Translations under genes and position numbers: made by a program
NCBI GenBank assembly: GCA_964425695.1
Contig: CAYRNF010000013.1
Span: forward strand, 1 to 64,000
DNA: 64,000 bases
Source of the DNA: JAKPBU01 sp964425695
GTDB taxonomy: Bacteria > Pseudomonadota > Gammaproteobacteria > Xanthomonadales > Xanthomonadaceae
Direction of reading: 5' to 3'
Notes under the pieces: model-generated
Told to the model about the DNA's origin: nothing
Database searches by the model: none
Seen by the model: only the letters and a program-made list of their open reading frames with translations
Part shown: piece after piece, positions 50,746-61,649 of the stretch
How the letters are laid out: each line of letters begins with the position of its first letter
Position numbering within the stretch: the stretch's first letter is position 1

Positions 50746-52914
50746 TCAGCGCGGGAACACCGCCGGGCTCACGGACACGCGGTTGCGGCCCTCGCGCTTG
50801 GCCGCGTACAGCGCGCGGTCGGCGCGGTCGAGCAGGGCCGCGGCGGTTTCCTGCGGCAGGCAGGTGGCCACGCCGATGCTGACCGACAGGCGCAGGTGCG
50901 CGCCCTGCCACTCGACCTCGCAATCCTCCACCGCGATGCGCAGCCGCTCGGCCATGCCGCGCGCGGTGGCCACGTCGGTGGCGGGCAGCAATGCGATGAA
51001 CTCCTCGCCGCCGTAGCGCCCCAGCACGTCCTGCTGGCGCAGCATGCTGCGCAGCGCGATCGCCACCTGGCGCAGGCAGTGGTCGCCGCAGGCGTGGCCG
51101 TGCAAGTCGTTGATGCGCTTGAAGTGGTCGATGTCCACGAACAGCAGCGACAGCGAACGGTCACGGGTACGCGGCGAGAAGTGCCGCGCCAGCCACTGGT
51201 CGATGCTGCGGCGGTTGGGCGCACCGGTGAGCGCGTCGACTTCCGCCGTGCGGCGCAGCGCATGGGTGGCGACGGCTTCGTCCGCATGCAGCGTGGTCAG
51301 GCGCGCGAACTCCAGCGCCGCGGACAGTTCCTCGTCGGTGAACGGCTTGCCGCCGTCGCGCTGCAGCAGCAGTGCGGCCCAGGCCTGGGACCCCAACGCC
51401 ACCGGCACCATCGCCTCGGTCACCGGCTGGCCGTCCACGGTCAGCGCGGACTGCTGCGGCTGCCCCGCCATTGCCTGCCGGCGCAGCACCAGCAGGCGCG
51501 GGCCGTGCAGTTCGTCCACCATCGTGCGGTCCTCCAGGGGTTCGGCCACGACCACGTCGCGGCCGTGGTAGCCGTGCGCGATCACCACCGCACGCCGCGC
51601 CGGCACGTGCGGCAGCAGGTGTTCCAGCAGCATCCGGAAGGCGGCCCACTCCACGTCCTCGGGCGGCAGCTCGCGCAGGCGCGCCTGCAGCGCGCGGGTC
51701 AGCGCGGTACGGCCGGCTTCGCGCTGCATGCGGCGTTCCGAGTCCAGCCGCGCATCGTGTTCGCGGTCGCGCTGTTCGCGGTACATGCCGATGCGCGCGA
51801 TCAGCCCCAGCCCCAGCACCACCAGCAGCATCAGCAGCGCCACCTGGAAGCCGTAGCGCGTCCAGACCGTGTCGGGCGCCCAGCCATGTCCGACCGCGGC
51901 GCGCAGCGCGCCGGCGACCACCGCGATCAGCGCCGCCAGCAATCCCGGCAGCGCCATGGGCACGCGTCGGCGCGTGGCCTGGGCCAGCAACACCAGCGTG
52001 GCGATGCCGGCCGCCGCGCTGCCCAGTTCGGCGACGTCCTGGGCCGCGGCCTGCATCGGCGCCCAGGGCAGCAGCAGCAAGGCGGCGGCGCCGCCCAGGC
52101 CCCATTGCAGCGCAGGCAGCAGCTCGCTGCCGCCCGTGCGCGGACGCCCCGCGATCTGCCCGGCGAGCACGCACACCGCCACGGCGCAGCACAGCGCCAG
52201 CACCAGCATGCCGCCGTGCGGCAGGGCCGAAAGGCTGCGCAGGCCGGCGACCGCGTACAGGTGGCCGTTCACCGCGGCGAACAGCAGGCCGGCCAGCGAC
52301 GACGCAGCGAACAGGGTCAGGAAATGACGTTCGCGCACCGTCCAGAACAGGCCGATCGCCACCAGCGCCAGCAGGAAGGCGCCGGTGTAGGCCACCAGGT
52401 TCAGGGCCAGGATGTTCTGCGACCAGCGCGCGGCTTCGTCCTCGCCCACGACCCGCGGGGTCAGGGTCACCGCAAGCGGCCCGCGCGCATGCAGGTCCAG
52501 GCGGTCCAGGGCGTGGTCCGGCAACGGAAACAGGTAGGCGGGCGGCAACAGCCCCTCGGCTTCGGCCGGCTGTAGGAAATGCAGCGGATCGCCTTGCCAT
52601 GCGTCATGCGCCAGCCAGACGTCGTCGACCGCGTCGCGCGCCAGCCACAGCATGCGCCGCGGCTCGCCGTTTTGGCGCGCCGGCAGGTCCAGTTCCAGCG
52701 GCAGTGCGCGCTGCGCGTCGCCGCGGCCGGGCAGCTCCAGGACCGCGGCCGACTGCCCGGACAGCGCATCGTCCGAAGCCGCCACGCCACGCTCGCCCCA
52801 GCGGCTGCCGGCCATCAGCACCATCAGCAGCGCGAACATGGCCAGCAAACCGGCCACGCCCAACGCGGGCACCAGCGTCTCCAGCGCCCTGCCGCGCAGG
52901 CCGCCATTGCGCAT
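50746..52914 (-). CDS. Membrane diguanylate cyclase with 7TMR-DISM sensor and GGDEF domain
   Basis: 722 residues from the ATG at 52914 (a GTG at 52929 is the alternative). An N-terminal helix anchors an extracytoplasmic domain (about 35-170). Seven hydrophobic segments of the 7TMR-DISM type follow (about 170-380). A coiled-coil (RIGMYREQRDREHDARLDSE) leads to a GAF-like region and a GGDEF domain with RYGGEEF and the inhibitory I-site RQQD five residues before it. Active c-di-GMP synthesis with product inhibition is inferred. A CRP/Clp-like box lies 162 bp upstream. Confidence 0.88.
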   Translation of the reverse strand: MRNGGLRGRALETLVPALGVAGLLAMFALLMVLMAGSRWGERGVAASDDALSGQSAAVLELPGRGDAQRALPLELDLPARQNGEPRRMLWLARDAVDDVWLAHDAWQGDPLHFLQPAEAEGLLPPAYLFPLPDHALDRLDLHARGPLAVTLTPRVVGEDEAARWSQNILALNLVAYTGAFLLALVAIGLFWTVRERHFLTLFAASSLAGLLFAAVNGHLYAVAGLRSLSALPHGGMLVLALCCAVAVCVLAGQIAGRPRTGGSELLPALQWGLGGAAALLLLPWAPMQAAAQDVAELGSAAAGIATLVLLAQATRRRVPMALPGLLAALIAVVAGALRAAVGHGWAPDTVWTRYGFQVALLMLLVVLGLGLIARIGMYREQRDREHDARLDSERRMQREAGRTALTRALQARLRELPPEDVEWAAFRMLLEHLLPHVPARRAVVIAHGYHGRDVVVAEPLEDRTMVDELHGPRLLVLRRQAMAGQPQQSALTVDGQPVTEAMVPVALGSQAWAALLLQRDGGKPFTDEELSAALEFARLTTLHADEAVATHALRRTAEVDALTGAPNRRSIDQWLARHFSPRTRDRSLSLLFVDIDHFKRINDLHGHACGDHCLRQVAIALRSMLRQQDVLGRYGGEEFIALLPATDVATARGMAERLRIAVEDCEVEWQGAHLRLSVSIGVATCLPQETAAALLDRADRALYAAKREGRNRVSVSPAVFPR

Positions 52915-53075
52915 TCCGCGATCAGTCACGGCGGACACGTCCCTGCCCCACGCAGCGCACCGCCGCGCCTTCCGGACCCGTCGCCGATTTCCGCCTGCGC
53001 ATGCCCCCCCCTTGGATGGCGCTTGCCCGGTATCTCGGGCGGACACACGTTCCGTGCCAGCACGTCGCGCCATTG

Positions 53076-53091
53076 CGTGACGAATCTCACA
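53076..53091. promoter_or_regulatory. CRP/Clp-like site between the GGDEF gene and glnS
   Basis: CGTGA-CGAATC-TCACA matches the CRP-family consensus TGTGA-N6-TCACA at 9 of 10 bases with correct spacing. It lies 85 bp before the glnS ATG and 162 bp before the cyclase start, between divergent genes. In Xanthomonas the homologue Clp is controlled by c-di-GMP, which gives a possible feedback link. Binding is inference. Confidence 0.5.
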
Positions 53092-53175
53092 AATACGGCG
53101 TGATGGCGGCGCCATCGCTTGCGTCCGAGGGCATCGCCGGGGCTCCGCTACACTGGCGTTTTGCCCACGCACGCC

Positions 53176-54942
<1,767 letters not shown>

Positions 54943-54944
54943 GC

Positions 54945-55397
54945 ATGACCCATGTCCGCACCCGGTCGCCGTGGCTCCGGATCGGCGCGCTCGCGCTCGC
55001 CGGGCTGCTGGCGGCCTGCACCGCACCGTCGCCGCAGCAGGCACGGCAGCCGGCGGTCGAGCCGGCCGCGTCTTCGCAACCGGTGCCTGCCGCGCCGCCC
55101 TCGGGCGCTCCGTCGCTGGGCTCGCCGGCGGCGAAGCCCGGCAAGGGCGGCGCCCCGGTCGCGCTCGACCGCAGCTGCCGGACCGACGCGGACTGCGCGG
55201 TGAAGGATGTCGGCAACTGCTGCGGCTACTTCCCCGCCTGCGTCAACCAGAACAGCCCGACCGATCCTGCCGGAGTCAAGGCGCAGTGCGAGGCCAGCGG
55301 AATGGCGTCGGTGTGCGGCTTCCAGGAAATCTCCGCGTGCACCTGCACGGCGGGCAAGTGCGAAGCCGCCGATGGCGGCGCGCCCGTCGCGCAGTAG
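54945..55397 (+). CDS. Cys-rich exported lipoprotein of unknown function
   Basis: 150 residues. A lipoprotein signal ends in lipobox LAAC, followed by a Pro/Ala/Ser-rich linker (about 25-72) and a compact Cys-rich domain with about ten cysteines: CRTDADCAVKDVGNCCGYFP, CVNQN, then CEASG, CGFQEISACTCTAGKCEA. The pattern suggests a small disulfide-stabilised fold. No family recognised. It starts two bp after the glnS stop and is probably cotranscribed with glnS and the downstream deaminase. Confidence 0.8.
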   Translation: MTHVRTRSPWLRIGALALAGLLAACTAPSPQQARQPAVEPAASSQPVPAAPPSGAPSLGSPAAKPGKGGAPVALDRSCRTDADCAVKDVGNCCGYFPACVNQNSPTDPAGVKAQCEASGMASVCGFQEISACTCTAGKCEAADGGAPVAQ

Positions 55398-55403
55398 CCG
55401 GGT

Positions 55404-55979
55404 ATGTTGCTTGCACAGGTCCACCTGACCCTGCCGGTCTGGGTGCATGACGCGGTGGACGCCGCGCGCACCTACCCCGACGACGCGGACAAGGTCGCCT
55501 TGGCGATCGAACTGTCCGCGCGCAACGTCGATGCCGGCAGCGGCGGCCCGTTCGGCGCGGCGGTCTTCGACGCGGCGCACCGCGTGGTGGCGGTGGGCGT
55601 GAACCGCGTGCTGCCGCAATCGTGCAGCGTGGCCCACGCCGAGAACATGGCCTACATGCTGGCCCAGCAGCGCCTGCAGCGCGCTCGCCTGAACATGGAC
55701 GAGGCCGGCAACCGGCTCGGCCATTACACCCTGGCGACCTCCGCCCAGCCGTGCTGCCAGTGCTACGGCGCCACGGTCTGGGCCGGCGTGGACCGCCTGC
55801 TGATCGGCGCGCGCGCGCAGGACGTGGAGGCGCTGACGGCGTTCGACGAAGGCCCGCTGCCGGCGGACTGGGTGGGCGAACTGGAACGCCGCGGCATCGC
55901 TGTGGTGCGCGACATCCACCGCCAAGCGGCCTGCGACGTGCTGCGCCGCTACGGCCAGGCCGAGGACGGCCGTTACTGA
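55404..55979 (+). CDS. CMP/dCMP-type deaminase family protein
   Basis: 191 residues of the cytidine deaminase-like superfamily. The zinc site is HAEN (in CSVAHAENMAYML) and PCCQC (in TSAQPCCQCYGATVW). The first part GSGGPFGAAVFDAAHRVVAVGVN fits guanine deaminase/tRNA-deaminase-like members. Substrate unknown. It follows the Cys-rich lipoprotein by six bp. Confidence 0.85.
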   Translation: MLLAQVHLTLPVWVHDAVDAARTYPDDADKVALAIELSARNVDAGSGGPFGAAVFDAAHRVVAVGVNRVLPQSCSVAHAENMAYMLAQQRLQRARLNMDEAGNRLGHYTLATSAQPCCQCYGATVWAGVDRLLIGARAQDVEALTAFDEGPLPADWVGELERRGIAVVRDIHRQAACDVLRRYGQAEDGRY

Positions 55980-56092
55980 GCGCAGGGCGCTCGCCAGCCT
56001 GAACGGACGCCGGCGCGCAGCCTGCGTATTGACGTGGGGTTTATGGAACCGGGGCTAGGTTGCGCCCCTTCCCACGCAACGAGGATCGCCGC

Positions 56093-56734
56093 ATGACCGC
56101 TCGTCACCCGTTCCACACGCTCACGCTGGCCCTGGTGGCTTCCCTGGGTCTGGCAGGCACCGCCTTCGCGCAGCAGGCCCAGGGCCAGGCCGCGGCGAAG
56201 GCCACCGTCGATGCCAATGCCGAAGCCGCAGTCGACAACGCACAGGACGCGCGCGCCGAGGCGCAGGACGCGCAGCAGGCCGCGCAGCAGGCTGCCGCGG
56301 TCGAAGATGCGGGCGCCGCCACCGTCGAGGGCCAGGCGAATGCGCAGGTCAACGCAACGGCAGCGCACCAGGCGTCCGTCGATGCGCAGGCCAACGCGAA
56401 TGCAGCGGTGAATGCCGCCAACGAGGCGAACGCCGCCATGTCGGCGGTGGAGGGCGGAACCGCCCAGCCTGAAGCCGCGGCTGCCGAGGCCGCCGCTGCC
56501 GCCAGCGAGGCCAGCGCCGCCGCCTCCGCCACCAGCAGCGCGGCCAGTGCCGCCGAACAGGCCGCCGACGCGACCGTGGACGCGGCGACCGCGCCCGCCA
56601 CGCCGGCTCCTGCGGCTACCGCCACCGTTGCGACCACCGCACCGGCGCCGACCACCGTCACCATCCGTTCGGTGCCCAGCGGCAAGACCGTGACGCTCAC
56701 CACCACCACCACGCCGCCGGCCACCACGCCGTAA
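56093..56734 (+). CDS. Ala-rich low-complexity exported protein
   Basis: 213 residues from the ATG at 56093, with GAGGA seven nt upstream. A signal peptide ends at AFAQQ. The mature chain is Ala-rich with heptad-like A/Q/D/N/E repeats (AQDARAEAQDAQQAAQQAAA and similar), then a Thr/Pro/Ala-rich C-terminus. The lack of aromatic residues suggests an extended or coiled-coil protein of the envelope. No homologue recognised. A strong terminator follows, so it is likely monocistronic. Confidence 0.78.
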   Translation: MTARHPFHTLTLALVASLGLAGTAFAQQAQGQAAAKATVDANAEAAVDNAQDARAEAQDAQQAAQQAAAVEDAGAATVEGQANAQVNATAAHQASVDAQANANAAVNAANEANAAMSAVEGGTAQPEAAAAEAAAAASEASAAASATSSAASAAEQAADATVDAATAPATPAPAATATVATTAPAPTTVTIRSVPSGKTVTLTTTTTPPATTP

Positions 56735-56760
56735 CGCGCCGTCCCGCGCTTGAAACAGGA

Positions 56761-56786
56761 CGCCCCGCAAATGCGGGGCGTTTTTT
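56761..56786 (+). terminator. Rho-independent terminator of the Ala-rich protein gene
   Basis: CGCCCCGCA/TGCGGGGCG (9-bp stem, two-base loop at the centre) is followed by TTTTTT. It is 27 bp after the stop. This is the most textbook terminator in the window. Confidence 0.92.
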
Positions 56787-56849
56787 CATGTGCCGCGCGG
56801 CTAGCGCGGCAGCGGCCTGCGCTGTACGGATACGCGGCCTTGCGCGCGG

Positions 56850-58097
56850 CTACAGGCCCGACGCCCGGCCCCACAGCGCGTGCGCCAGCGGTGGCAGCCT
56901 GCCGGCGATGCCCAGCACGCGGCCCCGCAGCAACGCGGGCACCAGCGCGTCGCTGGCGAAGGCGCGATGGATCGCCTCGAAGGCATGGGCCGCCAGCGCG
57001 TTCTCGCTTCGCCGCACCCGTGCCCAGCGCTGCAGGCGCTGCGGCGAGGCCGGGTCGAGGCCACGCTGCATCGCCTGGCCCAGGGTGTCGGCCAGCGCCG
57101 CCACGTCGCGCAGCCCCAGGTTCACGCCCTGCCCGGCCAGCGGATGCACCACGTGCGCCGCATCGCCGGCCACCACCACGCGGCCGGCCACGTAGCGCCG
57201 CGCGAGTTGCCGGCGCAGCGGAAAACCCGCGCGTGCAGAGGTGGGACGCAACGCCCCCAGGCAACCGCCGGACGCCCGCGTCAGCGCGTCCGCGAACGCC
57301 CCGTCGTCCAGGGCCAGTACCCGGGTCGCGTCCGCGTCGGGCAGCGACCATACGATCGAGCTTTCATGCCCGGCTGGCCGCGCGTCGCTTGCGTGGTCGG
57401 CCGCAACCGCATCGTCCACACGCGCCAACGCCACATCGTCCGCAAACGGCAGCAGCGCCAGCGGGCCGCCTGGCATAAAGCGCTGCCAGGCCGTGTCTTC
57501 GTGCGGGCGCTCGCTGGAGACGAAGCACACCACGCCATGCTGCGCGTAGTCGCGCGCGTCCACCTCGATCCCCGCCAGCCGTCGCAGCGTCGAGTCCGCG
57601 CCATCGGCGGCCACGGCCAGGCGCGCGTCGAGGCGCGTTGCGTCGTCCAGGCCCAGCCGGATCGCATCGGCGCGCTCGTCCAGCGACACCACCTGCGCCG
57701 GGCACAGCACCCGCACGCCCGCCCGCTGCAGCGCCTGCCACAGCCGGTCGGCCAGCAGGCCGTGCTCCACGATCCATCCCAGCTGCGCGCGCGCATAGGC
57801 GTCCGCCTCGAAGCGCAGCTCGCCGCCTCCGGCCGCGTCCCACACGCGCATGCGCCGGTAGGGCTGCACGCGCGCATCGCGGACGCACGCCCACACGCCC
57901 AGCGTCTCCAGCAGGTCGGCGTTGTCTGGCGAGAACGCGTACACGCGCAGGTCGCGCACGGCCGGCGTCCAGCGCGCGGGTTCGCGCGCTTCCACCAGCG
58001 CCACATCCAGCCCGCGCGCGGCCAGGGCCAGCGCGCAGGCGCTGCCGACCACGCCGCCTCCCACCACCGCCACGTCGCACCGCGCGCCGCGGCTCAT
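56850..58097 (-). CDS. UbiH/UbiF/VisC-family FAD-dependent ubiquinone hydroxylase
   Basis: 415 residues. A flavoprotein monooxygenase fold with VAVVGGGVVGSACALALAARG at the N-terminus, the middle LRVYAFSPDNADLLETLGVW and the second FAD motif VAGDAAHVVHPLAGQGVNLGLRD. The GQGVNLG form fits the UbiI/UbiF/VisC branch. One of the aromatic-ring hydroxylation steps of ubiquinone synthesis is inferred. Its ATG overlaps the ubiH stop (ATGA). Confidence 0.9.
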   Translation of the reverse strand: MSRGARCDVAVVGGGVVGSACALALAARGLDVALVEAREPARWTPAVRDLRVYAFSPDNADLLETLGVWACVRDARVQPYRRMRVWDAAGGGELRFEADAYARAQLGWIVEHGLLADRLWQALQRAGVRVLCPAQVVSLDERADAIRLGLDDATRLDARLAVAADGADSTLRRLAGIEVDARDYAQHGVVCFVSSERPHEDTAWQRFMPGGPLALLPFADDVALARVDDAVAADHASDARPAGHESSIVWSLPDADATRVLALDDGAFADALTRASGGCLGALRPTSARAGFPLRRQLARRYVAGRVVVAGDAAHVVHPLAGQGVNLGLRDVAALADTLGQAMQRGLDPASPQRLQRWARVRRSENALAAHAFEAIHRAFASDALVPALLRGRVLGIAGRLPPLAHALWGRASGL

Positions 58098-59332
58098 CGC
58101 GCCTGGCTCCTGCACAGCGCCGGCACATCGCCCCGGTATCCCATCGCACCGCCCACCAGCCGGGCCTGCAGCGTGGGCAGGCGATCCACCGCCGCGTAGC
58201 CCAGCGCGCGCAGCGTGGCGGCCGCGCCCGACCCGTTCGCCGTCATCCGCGCCAGGCCATCGGAGAACGCCAGCGTGCGCTGCCGATCCTCGTGGCGGCG
58301 CTGCGCGTACCGCGCCGGCAGGTCTGCGCCGGCCGCAGCGATGCCCTCCGCCTCGATCATCTCGGCCAGGGTCAGCGCATCGCGCAGGCCAAGGTTGAAG
58401 CCCTGCGCGCCGATCGGGTGCAGGGTCTGCGCCGCGTTGCCCACCAGCACCGCGCGCGGCGCGACGAGGCGTTCGGCCACCACCCGCAGCGCGGCATGCG
58501 TGCTGCGCGGACCGCAGGACAGGAACCGCCCGACCCGCCAGCCGAAGGCGTCCTGCAGACGTTCCAGGAATGCCGCATCGTCCAGCGCAGCCACCTGCGC
58601 GGCCTCGTGCGCGGCCACCGCATGGATCGCACCGAAATGCCGGTCGCCGCGCGGCAGCAGCGCGGTGGGTCCATCGGATCCGAAGCGCTCGTAGGCCGTG
58701 CCGTCCGGCGCGCGCTCGGCGCGCACGCGGGCCACCACCAGCGTCTGCGCGTAGTCGTGTTCCGCCACCCCGATGCCCAGGGCCGCGCGTACGGCGCTGC
58801 GCGTGCCGTCCGCCGCCACCAGCAGCCGCGCCGCAACCCGGCGTTCGCCAGCGGCGTCGGCGATGCGCAGCACGCGCGCGCCTTCGCTGCCGTCCGCATC
58901 GTCCAGCCCCGCGAACCGCGCCGGGCGATAGCGCACCACGCGACGGCACTGGTCGAGCCGCGCTTCCAGCGCCTCGCCCAGGTCCCGCGCCACGACCACC
59001 TGCCCGAACGCCTCGCGCCCGTAGTCCGCAGCGGACAGGCGCACGCGGCCGAAGTCGCCCCTGCGGCTGACGTGGATCGCGCGGATCGGCCCGGGCGGCG
59101 CGCGCAGCAGGCGCATCACGCCCAGGGCGGACAGCGCATTGACGGTGGCGTCGGCGAAGCTGAGGTTGCGCTGGTCGAAGACCTCGGGCAACGCACCGGC
59201 TGGCGTCGGCTCCACCAGCGCCACGTCCACGCCGACGCGATCCAGCGCGATCGCCAGGCTCGCGCCGACCAGTCCACCGCCCACCACCACCACGTCGTGC
59301 AAGGTCGGCGTTGCCGGGGCGTCCGTCGTCAT
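58094..59332 (-). CDS. ubiH: 2-octaprenyl-6-methoxyphenol hydroxylase UbiH
   Basis: 412 residues of the same FAD monooxygenase family as its neighbour. N-terminal VVVVGGGLVGASLAIALDR, FAD motif GNAAQTLHPIGAQGFNLGLRD. The GFNLGLRD form and VFDQRNLSFADATVNALSALG favour the UbiH branch. The two genes are translationally coupled. The assignment of UbiH versus UbiI-type between them is by motif only. Confidence 0.85.
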   Translation of the reverse strand: MTTDAPATPTLHDVVVVGGGLVGASLAIALDRVGVDVALVEPTPAGALPEVFDQRNLSFADATVNALSALGVMRLLRAPPGPIRAIHVSRRGDFGRVRLSAADYGREAFGQVVVARDLGEALEARLDQCRRVVRYRPARFAGLDDADGSEGARVLRIADAAGERRVAARLLVAADGTRSAVRAALGIGVAEHDYAQTLVVARVRAERAPDGTAYERFGSDGPTALLPRGDRHFGAIHAVAAHEAAQVAALDDAAFLERLQDAFGWRVGRFLSCGPRSTHAALRVVAERLVAPRAVLVGNAAQTLHPIGAQGFNLGLRDALTLAEMIEAEGIAAAGADLPARYAQRRHEDRQRTLAFSDGLARMTANGSGAAATLRALGYAAVDRLPTLQARLVGGAMGYRGDVPALCRSQAR

Positions 59333-59375
59333 TGCGTTATCCTAGCGTTTCCGCCCGAACACCTTGCCCGGACCG

Positions 59376-59951
59376 ATGAACGCAGACGCGTCGAACACCC
59401 GCTTCGCCCCCGGTCCCTGGGTGCTGGCCGCCATGATCGTGGCCGCCGCGCTGAGCCGCCTGCTGCCGCATCCGCCGAATTTCTCGCCGGTCGAGGCGAT
59501 GGCGCTGTTCGGCGGTGCGTATTTCGCGGCGCGTGCGGTGGCGGTGGTCGTCCCGCTGCTGGCGATGCTCGCGTCCGATCTGGCGCTGGCTGCGATCCAC
59601 GGCGGCGCGTACTTCGAATACATGGCCGGCGCCGGTTTCTGGCTGGTCTATGCGTGCATCGCGCTGTCGGCGGTGCTCGGCTTCGGCCTGCGCGGCCGGG
59701 TCAGCGGCGCGCGCGTGCTGGGCTACGGCCTGGCCGGTTCGGTGCTGTTCTTCCTGGTCACCAATTTCGGGGCGTGGCTGGGCTCGGCGCTGTACCCGCA
59801 GACCCTGGGCGGGCTGGGTGCCGCCTACGTGGCCGGCGTTCCGTTTTTCCAGTGGACGGTGCTGGGCACGCTGGCCTACTCGGCGCTGCTGTTCGGCGGC
59901 TTTGCGCTGCTGCGCCAGCAGGTGCCGGCGCTGCAGGCGCGCACGGTCTGA
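59376..59951 (+). CDS. DUF6580 family membrane protein
   Basis: 191 residues from the ATG at 59376. Six hydrophobic segments and the motif PPNFSPVEAMALFGGAYF near residues 33-51, with ALSAVLGFGLRGRV and FFLVTNFGAWLGSALYP later. The layout resembles small-molecule or vitamin-transport S-component-like proteins, but the substrate is unknown. Adjacent to a cobalamin adenosyltransferase gene 20 bp downstream, which makes a cobalamin-related role possible. Confidence 0.75.
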   Translation: MNADASNTRFAPGPWVLAAMIVAAALSRLLPHPPNFSPVEAMALFGGAYFAARAVAVVVPLLAMLASDLALAAIHGGAYFEYMAGAGFWLVYACIALSAVLGFGLRGRVSGARVLGYGLAGSVLFFLVTNFGAWLGSALYPQTLGGLGAAYVAGVPFFQWTVLGTLAYSALLFGGFALLRQQVPALQARTV

Positions 59952-59970
59952 CCGCACGCCGCAGTGGCGC

Positions 59971-60543
59971 ATGGGCAACCGCCTCTCCAAGATCTACACC
60001 CGCACCGGGGACGACGGCAGCACCGGCCTGGGCGACGGCACGCGCGTGGCCAAGGATTCGGCACGCGTCACCGCGTACGGCACGGTGGACGAAGCCAATT
60101 CCGCCATCGGCCTGCTGCTCGCCTGCCCGCTTCTGCACGGGGAATCCGCGCACCAGCAGATCCGCGACCTGCTGGTTTCGGTGCAGCACCAGCTGTTCGA
60201 CCTGGGAGGCGAGCTGTGTATCCCCGGCCACGCCGCCATCGACGACGCCGACGTGGAACGCCTGGAGCAGCAGCTCGACGCCTTCAACGCGGACCTGCCC
60301 GCGCTCAAGGATTTCATCCTGCCCGGCGGCGGGGAAGCCGCCGCGCGCTGCCACGTGGCGCGGACCATCGTGCGCCGCGCCGAGCGCGAGACGGTGACGC
60401 TGTCGCACCACGACGCGGTGCGCCCGCAGGCGATCCGCTACCTCAACCGGCTTTCGGACCTGCTGTTCGTGCTGGCGCGGGTGCTCGCCCGCGCCGCCGG
60501 CCAGGGCGAAGTGCTGTGGAAGCACGAACGCCGGCGCGGATGA
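59971..60543 (+). CDS. Cob(I)alamin adenosyltransferase, PduO type
   Basis: 190 residues. The N-terminal KIYTRTGDDGSTGLGDGTRV is the ATP-binding signature of PduO-type enzymes that attach the adenosyl group to cob(I)alamin. Later motifs are VDEANSAIG, DLGGELCIPG and the C-terminal ARTIVRRAERETV and YLNRLSDLLFVLAR. The start MGNRLSKIYT fits. No other cobalamin gene or riboswitch is visible in the window. Confidence 0.95.
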   Translation: MGNRLSKIYTRTGDDGSTGLGDGTRVAKDSARVTAYGTVDEANSAIGLLLACPLLHGESAHQQIRDLLVSVQHQLFDLGGELCIPGHAAIDDADVERLEQQLDAFNADLPALKDFILPGGGEAAARCHVARTIVRRAERETVTLSHHDAVRPQAIRYLNRLSDLLFVLARVLARAAGQGEVLWKHERRRG

Positions 60544-60562
60544 CGCCCTGGCCGCCTCGCCC

Positions 60563-61483
60563 ATGAGCCTGCGCATCTATACCCACCCGGCCTGCCTGGG
60601 ACACGACACCGGCCCGGGCCACGTCGAGCGGCCGCAGCGCCTGGAGGCGGTCGTGGCCGCGTTGCGCGGCGCGTTCCCGGACCTGGAATGGCACGAAGCG
60701 CCGCGGGCGGGCAGGCGCGAGCTGCTGCGCGTGCACGCGCCCGAGCTGGTGGACCTGGTGCTGGAGACGCGGCCTTCCGGCATCGTGCCGCTGGACCCGG
60801 ACACCATGCTGTCGCCCGGCTCGGCCGAAGCGGCGCTGCGCGCGGCGGGTGCGGGCGTGGCGGCGGTCGACGCGGTCTGCGCCGGGACCGCGCGGCGCGT
60901 GTTCTGCGCGGTGCGCCCGCCGGGCCACCACGCCACCAGCGATGTCGCGATGGGCTTCTGCCTGTTCAACGGCATTGCCGCGGCCGCTGCGCATGCCTGC
61001 GAGGCGCACGGCCTGCAGCGCGTGGCGATCGTGGATTTCGACGTGCACCATGGCAACGGCACCCAGGCGATCTGCGAGCGGGACCCACGCGTGCTGTACG
61101 TCAGTTCGCACCAGTCGCCGCTGTATCCGGGCACCGGAGAGGCTGACGAGCTGGGCCTGGGCAACGTGCGCAACGCCCCGCTACCGCCCGGCACCGGCAG
61201 CCAGCGTTTCCGGGAGGCGTGGCGCACCGCCCTGCTGCCGCTGATCGACGATTTCCGCCCGCAGCTGGTGCTGGTTTCGGCCGGGTTCGACGGGCACTGG
61301 CGCGACCCCCTGGCCCAGTTCCAACTGGAAGACCAGGACATGGGTTGGCTGACCCGGGAACTGATCGCCATCGCCGAGCGCCACGCGGGCGGACGGCTGG
61401 TGTCGGTGCTGGAGGGCGGCTACGACCTGCAGGCCCTGGCCGAATGCAGCGTGTCGCACGTGGCCGCCCTGCGCGCGGCCTGA
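60563..61483 (+). CDS. Histone deacetylase-family amidohydrolase
   Basis: 306 residues of the HDAC/AcuC/acetylpolyamine amidohydrolase family. The start YTHPACLGHDTGPGHVERPQR, the catalytic His pair in VRPPGHHA, zinc ligands in VDFDVHHGNGT and SAGFDGHWRDPL, and the C-terminal LEGGYDLQAL are complete. Substrates in bacteria include acetylated small molecules or proteins. It lies 20 bp after the adenosyltransferase gene. Confidence 0.93.
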   Translation: MSLRIYTHPACLGHDTGPGHVERPQRLEAVVAALRGAFPDLEWHEAPRAGRRELLRVHAPELVDLVLETRPSGIVPLDPDTMLSPGSAEAALRAAGAGVAAVDAVCAGTARRVFCAVRPPGHHATSDVAMGFCLFNGIAAAAAHACEAHGLQRVAIVDFDVHHGNGTQAICERDPRVLYVSSHQSPLYPGTGEADELGLGNVRNAPLPPGTGSQRFREAWRTALLPLIDDFRPQLVLVSAGFDGHWRDPLAQFQLEDQDMGWLTRELIAIAERHAGGRLVSVLEGGYDLQALAECSVSHVAALRAA

Positions 61484-61649
61484 CCTGACCTGCGGCGCGT
61501 TCAGGCGCCGTTGCCTGCGCGACGGGCCGGCCATGGCAGTGCGGCCGGAACGACCTGTATCGCGCGGGCGGGCGCCCTCCGCGTCGCATTGCCCCTGCGA
61601 GGGCGATCCGGCAAGCTAGCGGCCGTTTTTCTCCACGGAATTCCGCCGC

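Noticed and set aside
59376..60543. Search for a cobalamin riboswitch near the adenosyltransferase and DUF6580 genes
   Set aside because: No B12-box-like sequence or suitable leader. The gap before DUF6580 is only 43 bp from ubiH.
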